Shown here in pieces: positions 9,236-16,747 of a DNA stretch of 64,000 nucleotides (within the stretch, counting starts at the first letter, position 1; the number at the start of each line of letters is the position of its first letter). The position numbers and the translations under genes were made by a program. This stretch comes from Dictyobacter aurantiacus. Lineage in GTDB: Bacteria > Chloroflexota > Ktedonobacteria > Ktedonobacterales > Ktedonobacteraceae. A model generated the notes under the pieces. It searched no databases. It was not told the DNA's origin and saw nothing but the letters and a program-made list of their open reading frames with translations. The stretch lies in NCBI RefSeq assembly GCF_003967515.1, contig NZ_BIFQ01000001.1:4092001-4156000 (forward strand), written 5' to 3'.

Positions 9236-10147
9236 CTAGAAGCTTTGGGCGAGCACAAATTGGGGATGGGCGGTCTCCGCGACGGTCCAGAGGAAGGATA
9301 CGGTAAGGGGCAGATAGACATAGAGGTCTGGTGAAGCCTGCTGTTCTTCCGGCTTTAGTTGCGTTAATTCGTGGGAGAGAAATCCGAAGCGGCCATCCAC
9401 TTGCTGCTGCGCGAGCAGGAAGCTTAATCCCGCCCCCCGGCTCTTATGGCTGTACAGGTGGAGGTAGCGCATGCTGCGCAGGATTTGCATGCCAGCTTCA
9501 AGGTTATAATCGCGAAACGAGTCGAGCATGAGGATGGGAAGGAGTGAGGAGAGCGTGCGCAGGGAGCCGGCATCCAGCCCGCGCGTGACCTGCCCAAACT
9601 GGGTGGCGGCCGCTATGTTTTTTACCAGCCCTTCCATGCTCACCTCGTCCGCGTGGATCAGTTCCGCAGCATCCGGGATATGGAGCCGATATGAGGTCAG
9701 GGGAGGATGCAGGCGCAGGCGTCGCAGCAGGAAGCGTACCAGAAAAAGCTCACTGGCCTCCTCCTCGTCTTGATCCTTGTGCTCACGCAGCAGTTCGCTG
9801 ATCTTCGCGGTGAACTGCTCAATGTGATCACAGGACACATCGAAGAAGCGTAGAATGCCGAGAGAAAACATGACCAGTGCGGGGTCCGCGTAAAGGAAGT
9901 CCAGCGCCTCATCGGTATCTTTGGGGATGTACTGGCACACTTTGTGCGTATATGAACTGGTGCAGGGATAGCTTTGATCTTCAAGCAGGCCCTGTTCGCA
10001 GATCCAGAGGCCCACAAGGATCTGAAAGGCGTACCTGGGATTTACGGTCGGGGCGGACGCCACCAGATCTTGCGCCGCCACCAGCCAGTCCCGCGCGCGC
10101 GCCCCGGACGAGCGCACCTGTTCAGACATCAGTGAACGAGACTCCAT
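9236..10147 (-). CDS. Unknown helical protein at end of gas-vesicle operon (1)
   Basis: I do not recognise this protein of about 303 residues. It appears all-helical, with Leu-rich helices, a charged insert (EHKDQDEEEAS) and DGRFGFL near the C-terminus, which resembles alpha/alpha-barrel proteins that bind small hydrophobic substrates. No catalytic motif is evident. The ATG at 10147 follows AGAAGGGA. It is 12 bases downstream of 10160..11113, to which it looks distantly similar in style, and the two are probably co-transcribed at the 3' end of the gvpF operon. A link to gas vesicles rests on position only. Confidence 0.75.
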   Translation of the reverse strand: MESRSLMSEQVRSSGARARDWLVAAQDLVASAPTVNPRYAFQILVGLWICEQGLLEDQSYPCTSSYTHKVCQYIPKDTDEALDFLYADPALVMFSLGILRFFDVSCDHIEQFTAKISELLREHKDQDEEEASELFLVRFLLRRLRLHPPLTSYRLHIPDAAELIHADEVSMEGLVKNIAAATQFGQVTRGLDAGSLRTLSSLLPILMLDSFRDYNLEAGMQILRSMRYLHLYSHKSRGAGLSFLLAQQQVDGRFGFLSHELTQLKPEEQQASPDLYVYLPLTVSFLWTVAETAHPQFVLAQSF

Positions 10148-10159
10148 CACATATCCCTT

Positions 10160-11113
10160 CTACTTTTCATCTCTATCGCTGGCTGCTTTCAAATCCTGGT
10201 AGATCAGAAAACTGGCGAGGGCATTCACAATCGTAGTGTGGTAGTTTTCCTCAAAGCAGTAGTGGATGCTGGCGGTTTCGTCGAGCGTCTCTCGTTGTTC
10301 CTGTGAGTAGCGCGGCCCCGGGATCGATCCCTCCGGCAGTTGATGGTTTCCTATAGCTTCCCACGCCAGCTGGCAGAGAGGATCGGGATACCAGTGCAGG
10401 CAATAGCAGTCGAGCAAGAGTTCCCCCGTCAGATCCCAGTTCTGGTTACGCAGATATATGCCCAGTAGCATTTCGATGGTCCATTGTACTGTTGCCAGGT
10501 GCTCACCTTGCAGGATGGTACATGGTGCGCGCCCAAAATCTGTGAGGTAGAAAAGGGTATGGGTAATGGCGTACACATCTGTATCAGTAACATATACTAG
10601 TTCTGGATTGTGGGCCAGTAGCGTCTGGTGGTAGATCTCTTCATAGGAGGGCAGCGAATACTGGAACTGTCCGCAATCCAGCATGTGGTGGCGATCCAAT
10701 AAGCGCATGGGGGTTGTCTCAGTGGCCGTCACATATCCCTGGTTGATGACGCGCTGGATCATGGCTTTGTAGTCTTCTGAAATGACGTTGCATTGCTGCA
10801 GCACGATATAGATCATGGTATAGATCTGGAAATAGTCGGGCCTGCGCATGATCCGCTCTTTATATTGTGGCTGTTCCCATACGCTCTCGATGAGCTGCAA
10901 GAAACGTTGGATGCGTGGATCAACGTCCCCCTCTTTGCGGCGATAGTAGAGCATACAGAGGAGCCCCAGTTCGCCCAACGCCTTGGTCAGGTAGATCTCT
11001 GATGAAGGATTCTCTGATGCCTCTGTGAGAGGATCAAACAGGTCTCGATGTGTATCCAGCCAATCCAATGCCTGGTCGTAGCAATGATAGATCTGCTCAA
11101 GTTGTGCGGCCAT
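10160..11113 (-). CDS. Unknown helical protein at end of gas-vesicle operon (2), DUF6895-like
   Basis: This 317-residue protein has the look of an uncharacterised family I associate from memory with DUF6895: ALDWLDTHRDLFDP near the N-terminus, KALGELGLLC, YAITHTLFYLTDFGRAP in the middle and ENYHTTIVNALASF near the end. The repeated helices suggest an alpha/alpha toroid. The His and Asp in the LTDFG and YHTT motifs stand out, but I cannot name a function. GGGGGAG lies 11 bases before the ATG. It is 111 bases downstream of the small acidic protein gene. DUF membership needs a profile search. Confidence 0.75.
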   Translation of the reverse strand: MAAQLEQIYHCYDQALDWLDTHRDLFDPLTEASENPSSEIYLTKALGELGLLCMLYYRRKEGDVDPRIQRFLQLIESVWEQPQYKERIMRRPDYFQIYTMIYIVLQQCNVISEDYKAMIQRVINQGYVTATETTPMRLLDRHHMLDCGQFQYSLPSYEEIYHQTLLAHNPELVYVTDTDVYAITHTLFYLTDFGRAPCTILQGEHLATVQWTIEMLLGIYLRNQNWDLTGELLLDCYCLHWYPDPLCQLAWEAIGNHQLPEGSIPGPRYSQEQRETLDETASIHYCFEENYHTTIVNALASFLIYQDLKAASDRDEK

Positions 11114-11224
11114 GAAGCGGCGACTCCCCCTCTACTATGCCCACGCAGCGGCAAGAATAGGCCTGCGTAATCTCACTCGTTGGCAGTCCTATTATCGTGC
11201 TACAAATTGCCGTATGCGAAGCGT

Positions 11225-11554
11225 CTAGTCATGTTTTTTTTGCCAGACCAGGGCCCAGTGTCCGGAGTCGCCGATCAGGCCCCACTCTGTTGAAGGATCG
11301 GTCTGTATATTCTGTGCCTGGTCGAACAGCGATTTCAAAGGCATGTCCAGGTTGATCAGGTTGGAATTTTTTAAAAAGTTCAGCACTTGCAGAAGCGTAT
11401 TCCCCGTTTCCTCGCCTGTCTGCTGCTCCTCGCCTTGTCCTTCTGTTTCCTCTTTTGCCTGTGGCTTCTCGCTTTGAGCTTCTGACTTTGAAGATTTACT
11501 CCCGGTCTTTGAGCTCGTGCTCTCTGCTTTTTTATTGCTATCCTGAGCAGCCAT
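11225..11554 (-). CDS. Small acidic protein with shared gas-vesicle C-terminal domain (1)
   Basis: The 109-residue product has a Ser/Lys/Glu/Gln-rich, disordered-looking N-terminal half. Its C-terminal half reads LLQVLNFLKNSNLINLDMP, then EWGLIGDSGHWALVW. The C-terminal half aligns well with that of 17765..18085 (LLKQADLINMDAS, EWGLLVASGHWLLIW) and more loosely with the tails of 2902..3816 and 11685..13229. No known family is recognised. GGAGGAG precedes the ATG. It lies 130 bases after the repeat protein in the minus-strand operon. It may be a vesicle-surface or adaptor protein, which is inference from linkage only. Confidence 0.75.
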   Translation of the reverse strand: MAAQDSNKKAESTSSKTGSKSSKSEAQSEKPQAKEETEGQGEEQQTGEETGNTLLQVLNFLKNSNLINLDMPLKSLFDQAQNIQTDPSTEWGLIGDSGHWALVWQKKHD

Positions 11555-11684
11555 ATCTCCTCCAGAATAAAACTATGTTCTGCACTTCAGATTAAGCATA
11601 TTTTCTCTATTTACAACACGCCCGGACATTGTACGAAGACACCATTCCTGCTTTTCTCGTGAAGAGAAGATGGAGACTGCCTTG

Positions 11685-13229
11685 CTATTTTTCTGCCTCT
11701 TCTTCCTTCCAGACAAAAAGCATATGGCCCGGATAGCCGATGATCCCCGCCTCCTCTGGCAGGTTCTGGCGCAGGCTTTCAAGCTCTTTGTGCAGATCTT
11801 CAGCATGCACATCCGGCTTGATAATGTTGGCCTTTTTTAATGACTTGAGCATGTTGTCTTCCTCGCTGGCGGGCTTCCCTTTTTCCTCCCGGGCCTTTTT
11901 CCCTTTCGGTGCTTCATGGGTTGCTTTGCCTTCAGGCTTCTCTTTTGTTTTCGCTTCTTTCGCTTCTTTGACTTCGGGGGCGGCTTCCTTCTTTCCCTTC
12001 TCTTCTTCAACTTCAGGGGCAGGCGCCGCTATCTTCTGGCTGGGAGCTTTTTCTGCCTCAACTTCAGGGGTGGGCAGCGGGTGTTCGGCTGGCAATGCCA
12101 TGATCTTATCCAGGGTGGATTGCACCGTGTCGACACCGGTGATAGCCTTGTCGAGTACCAGGTTGACCGTTTTTACGATCGCGTTCACCTTCGTGAATAG
12201 TTTACGCGCGGTACCGACCTCAGACTTTTTATCGATCATGGGTGCGACCTTCTCCATGGCTTTAAGGACTACCGCGACCCTGCGCAGGATAGTTTGCAGT
12301 GTGTCGACTCTTTCTTTGGCGTTCCCCAGCAGATCCTGCAGGTTTTCCACGCTGCCGGTAAACTTCTCCAGCACGTCTCTGATGTTGGTGGCGTCTCCCT
12401 GCTCGTGTAGCAGCGGCTCAAGTTTATCAATAACATCCCTGGCCGTCTTGACACCAGGCTCTACCTTGTTCAGTACCTCCTGAATCTTTTGGATGCTTTC
12501 CTGTTCTCCAAACAGGGGGGCGGATTTCTTAAGTATATCCTGCACGGCATCGATGGCGGTTACCGTTTTATCCAGCGTGCTTTTGGCCAGGATGATGTTC
12601 TGGGCCAGCCTGTCAATGAGCTCATCCCTCTTTTTATTGTCGGATATCAGGCTGATCAGGATATCACGCGGGGGCGTTTTCCTGGCTTCAACGTGCTCAT
12701 CTTGTTTCGTGTCTGGCTCATGGCTGCCAGCCGGGACGACCTCGGCCTCCTGGTTCGTGTGCTCGCCTCTGGCCTTCGGGCCCCGGGATTCCTGGATGGC
12801 GTTGGCCCCCGTTTGAAGCGCTGACTGCAGACCAGCCTGCAGATTATCTTTCATCGTTTCGCTGGCATTGCTCAGGTTCGTCTTGAGCTTCCGGATGTTG
12901 CCCTGCAGTTCGTCCTTTACCACCTCTTGAACAACCTTGAGGCCTGCCTGCAGGCCGCTATGCTGGGTACCGGTTCCACGAAGATCCTGCGCGCCCTTGA
13001 GATCGCGAGCGCCTTTAAGGTTCTGCGCCCCTTTGAGATCTGCGGCCCCCTTGAGCCCCCGGACCCCTTTGAGGTCGCGTACGCCTTTGAGTCCTCGAAC
13101 TCCTTTGAGATCATTCGCACCTCTCAGCTCGTGTACCCCTCTCATCTGTCGGTTTTTGTGCGCAGGATCTTTGGGCCGTTCTTTCTTTTCTGGCTGACCC
13201 CAGGACCGCGGCTCGTCTTCTGTACTCAT
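11685..13229 (-). CDS. Long repeat protein of gas-vesicle operon, GvpC-like (putative)
   Basis: This 514-residue protein is built from four parts. Residues 29-88 hold ten hexapeptide units such as DLKGVR, GLKGVR and DLKGAQ. A charged linker follows. Residues about 190-370 are amphipathic helical repeats of 33-44 residues (VLNKVEPGVK, VIDKLEPLLHE, VLEKFTGSVE, AMEKVAPMIDK) like those in 2902..3816. An Ala/Lys/Glu/Pro-rich linker then leads to the shared C-terminal domain ending AGIIGYPGHMLFVW. The ATG overlaps the gvpG stop as ATGA, so the two are translationally coupled. By analogy with GvpC, the repeats may lie along the vesicle wall. No direct homology to GvpC is claimed. Confidence 0.78.
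   Translation of the reverse strand: MSTEDEPRSWGQPEKKERPKDPAHKNRQMRGVHELRGANDLKGVRGLKGVRDLKGVRGLKGAADLKGAQNLKGARDLKGAQDLRGTGTQHSGLQAGLKVVQEVVKDELQGNIRKLKTNLSNASETMKDNLQAGLQSALQTGANAIQESRGPKARGEHTNQEAEVVPAGSHEPDTKQDEHVEARKTPPRDILISLISDNKKRDELIDRLAQNIILAKSTLDKTVTAIDAVQDILKKSAPLFGEQESIQKIQEVLNKVEPGVKTARDVIDKLEPLLHEQGDATNIRDVLEKFTGSVENLQDLLGNAKERVDTLQTILRRVAVVLKAMEKVAPMIDKKSEVGTARKLFTKVNAIVKTVNLVLDKAITGVDTVQSTLDKIMALPAEHPLPTPEVEAEKAPSQKIAAPAPEVEEEKGKKEAAPEVKEAKEAKTKEKPEGKATHEAPKGKKAREEKGKPASEEDNMLKSLKKANIIKPDVHAEDLHKELESLRQNLPEEAGIIGYPGHMLFVWKEEEAEK
12966..13145 (-). repeat. Tandem 18-base repeats coding for hexapeptides (D/G)LKG(V/A)R
   Basis: Within the 514-residue protein, ten consecutive six-residue units run from residue 29 to 88: MRGVHE, LRGAND, LKGVRG, LKGVRD, LKGVRG, LKGAAD, LKGAQN, LKGARD, LKGAQD, LRGTGT. 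At DNA level this is a period of 18 bases built around a TTGAG/CTTTGAG core on the plus strand. Leu, Gly and an alternating Asp/Gly pattern are kept. The period differs from the five-residue pentapeptide-repeat family. Confidence 0.85.
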
Positions 13230-13465
13230 GATTCAGCTTCACTTTCTCTTGCCAGGTTAAGCCTCTCTAAGAGTTGATCTTCCCTTCGCTGGTATTCTTC
13301 TTCAGAGATCTGATCGGTGACAAAGAGTGTCTGCAGCATCAACATCTCTTCTTTGATTTTGGATTCGTCGGTTAGCTCCTCCTCGGCCATATTCGCCAGG
13401 GTTTTGAGAATGCCAACAAAGCCTTTGACGGGTAGGCCGACCAATAGATCATCGAGAATAAACAT
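13226..13465 (-). CDS. gvpG: Gas vesicle protein GvpG
   Basis: The 79-residue product begins with the typical GvpG text: MFILDDLLVGLPVKGFVGIL. A helical, acidic second half follows (DESKIKEEMLMLQTLFVTDQ, SEEEYQRREDQLLERL). GvpG is a small accessory protein that co-occurs with GvpF/L and is needed for assembly. It starts 4 bases after the Get3-like ATPase gene and overlaps the long repeat protein gene by four bases (ATGA), so it is in the middle of a tightly packed operon. Confidence 0.95.
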   Translation of the reverse strand: MFILDDLLVGLPVKGFVGILKTLANMAEEELTDESKIKEEMLMLQTLFVTDQISEEEYQRREDQLLERLNLARESEAES

Positions 13466-13469
13466 GACG

Positions 13470-14426
13470 TTAACCTTCCTTTTCTGCTGTTTCGGTAAAC
13501 AACTGTGTGCCCAATGTCTGTAGTCCGGCGATCCCTTGAACTTCGGTGGCCTGTAAAACGACCTCTGTGATGATATGGTGGGGGAACATCTCCTTCATGC
13601 TCTGGATATATTGATCCTGGAAGCCTCTTCTTTTCCGGATAAAATCGCTTTCGTCCTGTGGAAAAATATTGTTGATAATAATGTGCCCCGATGGGACCTG
13701 CATTTTGTGCAGGCTCTTGATCAGGTCCTGGGTTTCCGCGACGGCCATTTTTTCGGCGATCGTGACCACCACGAACTCTGTCCTCTCCACGTCCTGCAGG
13801 AGGGCATGAACCTTTTTCACCGTCTTTTTCATCTCTACCAGAAACTTATCGGCCCCCTCCATGTTGCCTTTTTGCGCCAGGTGTCTGACCACGGTATGAT
13901 ACTTCCAGCGCAGAGTACCAAGAAACTTTATCCAGTTATCCAACAGATCTGGTAGCATGAGCAGTCGCAGCGTATGGCCGGTTGGCGCGGTATCGACGAT
14001 GTACATATCGTATTCGGAGTTATCCATAAAATCCATGATTTTCTTAAAGCTCATCACCTCATCCAGACCTGGAATCTCCATCTGAAACAGCTCTTCGGCC
14101 TCCTCATCCGCCAGGTACGTCCCTTGCTGCAGAATATCCAGGATCTCGCTGCCATACTCCTCTTTAAACTCCTTCAATACCTTGCTGGCATCTATCTCCA
14201 TAGCAAAGAGGTTGGGGACCTGTTCAACGGCCGTCGGCTCACTGCCGATCTTCTGCCCAAAGCTATCGGCCAGCGATGGCGCCGGGTCGGTGGTGAAGAG
14301 CAGTACCTTATGTTCTCTGGCCATCTCTACCGCGGTTGCCGCCGCCATGGTTGTCTTGCCTACACCTCCTTTGCCGCCGAAAAGAATAAATTGAAGTGAA
14401 GATTGTGATAGCTGACGTAATGACAA
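13470..14426 (-). CDS. Get3/ArsA-family ATPase in gas-vesicle operon
   Basis: The 318-residue product has the deviant P-loop GGKGGVGKTT near residues 17-26, switch-like TTDPAPSLADSF and DTAPTGHTLRLLMLP, all typical of the ArsA/Get3 family. Get3 delivers tail-anchored membrane proteins, and ArsA drives arsenite export. The C-terminal zinc CxxC of Get3 dimers is not seen: the matching region reads NNIFPQDESDFIRKRRGFQ with no cysteine. No arsenic genes are nearby. It is 10 bases after gvpF and 4 before gvpG, so a role in handling hydrophobic GvpA-type proteins is a reasonable inference. Confidence 0.92.
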   Translation of the reverse strand: MSLRQLSQSSLQFILFGGKGGVGKTTMAAATAVEMAREHKVLLFTTDPAPSLADSFGQKIGSEPTAVEQVPNLFAMEIDASKVLKEFKEEYGSEILDILQQGTYLADEEAEELFQMEIPGLDEVMSFKKIMDFMDNSEYDMYIVDTAPTGHTLRLLMLPDLLDNWIKFLGTLRWKYHTVVRHLAQKGNMEGADKFLVEMKKTVKKVHALLQDVERTEFVVVTIAEKMAVAETQDLIKSLHKMQVPSGHIIINNIFPQDESDFIRKRRGFQDQYIQSMKEMFPHHIITEVVLQATEVQGIAGLQTLGTQLFTETAEKEG

Positions 14427-14436
14427 AGGATCCTCC

Positions 14437-15198
14437 TTACCATTTGACTACTAACTCCACAAAGCTGTATGGGACCACTGATGTGGTATAGATTAGTAGT
14501 GTCCTGTCCTGAAGTTTTTTCTGCAGTTCATCTAATCTCTGATCAAACTCTTTCTCCTTCGCTTGATCTACCAGGAAGGCCGCGTTAAAAAGGTTCATAT
14601 CCCCGTAAAGCTGGCTTTCTTTGTAATCCATACTGAGTGGTCTGACCGTCTCCAATAGGGCGCGGGTCTCGTGGGTCCGCTTTTGCTCAAGCGCCTTCTG
14701 CACCATCTCACCAATTTTGATGCTGCTAGCATATTTCTTCTGCTTATCTTTTTCACGTAAGGACGCTTCTTTCAACCGTTTGATCGGTGCATTTTCCTCC
14801 ACCACCTCGGCAAAGATCGCGTCCATATTCTTCCAGCGCGCCCGCAATCCCAGTTCAATCTTTCCTTTCATCTCCCTGGACAATTGAATAAATTCTTGAT
14901 AGCGCGTCTTCAGTAATCTATTGATGATCATCTCCTCGTTTTTAGCAATAGTACAAAAACGAATCGGTAGAACCGTATAGTCATTTGCAACCGTTTCCAG
15001 GACCCGCGTGTGGGCAAAAACATTATCGCGGGAGACATGGTACTTGATGATGGGCGATTTAGAAATGACGGCCGCGATATCCTGGTACGCAAGCGTATAT
15101 ACCATATCGCCACGGCTTCCAATACCAATCTGACCAAAATCCTGTTCCTGACCGGTCGGGATAATGCCATACAGGTAGAGGCCTTCTTCACTACTCAT
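14437..15198 (-). CDS. gvpF: Gas vesicle protein GvpF/GvpL family
   Basis: The 253-residue product spans the whole family domain: EGLYLYGIIPT at the start, DYTVLPIRFCTI in the middle, DMNLFNAAFLVD, and a C-terminal VVPYSFVEL. GvpF/L family proteins contact GvpA and help nucleate the vesicle. This is the first gene of a minus-strand operon continuing with the Get3-like ATPase, gvpG, the long repeat protein, the small acidic protein and two unknown proteins. It reads away from the GvpF-J fusion gene across about 510 bases. Confidence 0.95.
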   Translation of the reverse strand: MSSEEGLYLYGIIPTGQEQDFGQIGIGSRGDMVYTLAYQDIAAVISKSPIIKYHVSRDNVFAHTRVLETVANDYTVLPIRFCTIAKNEEMIINRLLKTRYQEFIQLSREMKGKIELGLRARWKNMDAIFAEVVEENAPIKRLKEASLREKDKQKKYASSIKIGEMVQKALEQKRTHETRALLETVRPLSMDYKESQLYGDMNLFNAAFLVDQAKEKEFDQRLDELQKKLQDRTLLIYTTSVVPYSFVELVVKW

Positions 15199-15710
15199 TG
15201 TCGGTTCCTCAGGTTATCTGTATGGAAAGGATCGCTATGATGTATCAATATCTCGGACCCACCCCATCTGTAAAACTGGCAATCTGCATTGATTACCATC
15301 TCTTGTCTGCTCTCTCAGTACTATATCGACTTCACCTTGAAGAGCTACCAGAATTTATACTATCACTCAAATTGAAAATATATCAAGCACAACCATCTCA
15401 AAATATATATTGACACTCTATCCCTAATTTACTAATGAGCCCCGTATTTTACAAATAGATTCAAACAGGTTCTCAACTGAAGCAAGGCCTACCTCCCCAC
15501 CACATCAACTCCGATGGGATATTGATGCCGCTGCTGATGGATTGCACGTTACTCCAATGGGAGAGCTAGCATTTTAATACTGCTAGCTTGTATACTGGCA
15601 GTATCCCATGGGCCCACCTGCAGAGATGAAATGAAACGTCTGGTGATCTCGAACTACATATGCAGCGTTTATCTGCCTGGCATTGCGAGATCTGATATAT
15701 AGGAGTGTTT
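15199..15710. other. Divergent region between two gas-vesicle operons
   Basis: This region of 512 bases lies between gvpF (minus) and the GvpF-J fusion gene (plus). A plus-strand frame of 71 codons at 15198 is present but has no family likeness and I do not call it. TTGACA at 15410-15415 could be a -35 box, though its -10 is poor. The motif at 15448-15483 is shared with the gvpA upstream region. Around 15550-15595 there are short inverted GCTAGC copies of unclear meaning. Confidence 0.5.
15448..15483 (+). promoter_or_regulatory. Motif shared by two gas-vesicle upstream regions, copy 2
   Basis: TTTACAAATAGA, TTCAAAC and ACTGAAGC occur in the same order as at 4331-4356 before gvpA, with a longer gap before the last block. 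It lies about 228 bases before the GvpF-J start at 15711 and about 250 bases from the gvpF start on the other strand, so either operon could be its target. Confidence 0.4.
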
Positions 15711-16706
15711 ATGACTGATGGCATCTATATGTACGGTATCATTCCTGGTAGTGATTCTCAAGGTTTCAGCATTAGCGACAACCCGGCCGTGCCCCAGGTG
15801 TTTACGATCAGCTCGCAGGATGTAGCCGTTGTAGCATCTATTAACCCCTTTACACGTTATGAATCCCTGGAGCAAGGGCAGGCGGTGAAAGACCTGGCCA
15901 TTCATAATTTCGTGGTTGAGAAAGCCATGGAGCGCTTTACCATCCTTCCGGTCAAATTTGGTACGATGCTGAAAACAAGGGATGAGGTGATGGCGTTGCT
16001 GGATAAGGGCCAGCCCCTCTTTCGCGAAATGCTCGGACGGATGGTGGGGCATATCGAGCTGGATGTCGTGGCACGTTGGGAGATGCCTGAGGTGTTGACC
16101 TCGATTGCGCGCGAGAATACTCAGATACGAGCCAGGCAACAGGCAATCGCACAAAAAGGTGGGCAGGTAAGCATCGAAGATAAAATCGTGCTTGGGCAAT
16201 ATATTGGACGGGCGGTGCAAGAGAAGAAGGCGCACTATCAGCAGACGATGGTACAGGCCCTACGACCAGAGGCGGAAGATGTCTGTCAGCATGATCTCGC
16301 CAGCGACGAGATGATCTTCAATGCCGCGTTTTTGTTGCCCAGACAGCGTGAGGACGCTTTCTACCATGCCGTTGATGTACTGGATCAGCAGTTAGAGAGC
16401 CGGGTGCACTTCCGCATCGTTGGTCCCCTGCCACCATATAGTTTCGCTACTATGGAGGTCAAACGCTTTGATTCGGCCAGCATTGAAGAGGCGAAGAAGG
16501 TCCTTCAGCTGCCAGACGAGCTCTCGGACAGGTCTGTGCGCGATGCCTATTATCAGCTGGCCAGGGCATACCATCCAGACACAAGCAACGTTGAGGAAGC
16601 AGGTGAATTCCAGCGCATCAACGCGGCCTATACCACCCTGCACGATTTTGTCACGAATGGCATGATCTATCCGCAGGTCTATCAATGGCCAGATAAGACG
16701 AAGTAG
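15711..16706 (+). CDS. GvpF/GvpL-J-domain fusion protein
   Basis: Residues 1-250 form a complete GvpF/L domain (DGIYMYGIIPG, FTILPVKFGTML, MIFNAAFLLP, GPLPPYSFATMEV). Residues about 259-316 form a DnaJ-like J domain: KKVLQLPDELSDRSVRDAYY, then LARAYHPD with the HPD motif at 288-290, and FQRINAAYTTLHDF. J domains stimulate Hsp70 ATPase activity, so this fusion could bring DnaK to a GvpA-GvpF complex. The ATG at 15711 follows AGGAG at 15701-15705; a GTG at 15705 is possible but overlaps that site. It heads an operon with the GvpA-like/GvpK fusion and a GvpJ-like gene. Confidence 0.93.
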   Translation: MTDGIYMYGIIPGSDSQGFSISDNPAVPQVFTISSQDVAVVASINPFTRYESLEQGQAVKDLAIHNFVVEKAMERFTILPVKFGTMLKTRDEVMALLDKGQPLFREMLGRMVGHIELDVVARWEMPEVLTSIARENTQIRARQQAIAQKGGQVSIEDKIVLGQYIGRAVQEKKAHYQQTMVQALRPEAEDVCQHDLASDEMIFNAAFLLPRQREDAFYHAVDVLDQQLESRVHFRIVGPLPPYSFATMEVKRFDSASIEEAKKVLQLPDELSDRSVRDAYYQLARAYHPDTSNVEEAGEFQRINAAYTTLHDFVTNGMIYPQVYQWPDKTK

Positions 16707-16747
16707 GGCCGCGCATACCGATCCACAATGCGACTGTAGGAGCGTCG

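Noticed and set aside
11740..12483. Long plus-strand frame opposite the repeat protein gene
   Set aside because: It is the mirror of a strongly biased Lys/Glu/Leu-rich gene and encodes Ser/Phe-rich text without any domain.
12966..13145. CRISPR-like array from the 18-base repeats
   Set aside because: The units are adjacent without spacers, in frame within a gene and encode a regular hexapeptide.
15198..15413. 71-codon plus-strand frame in the divergent gvp region
   Set aside because: No family likeness, start overlaps the gvpF start, no clear ribosome site, and the sequence looks like promoter DNA.
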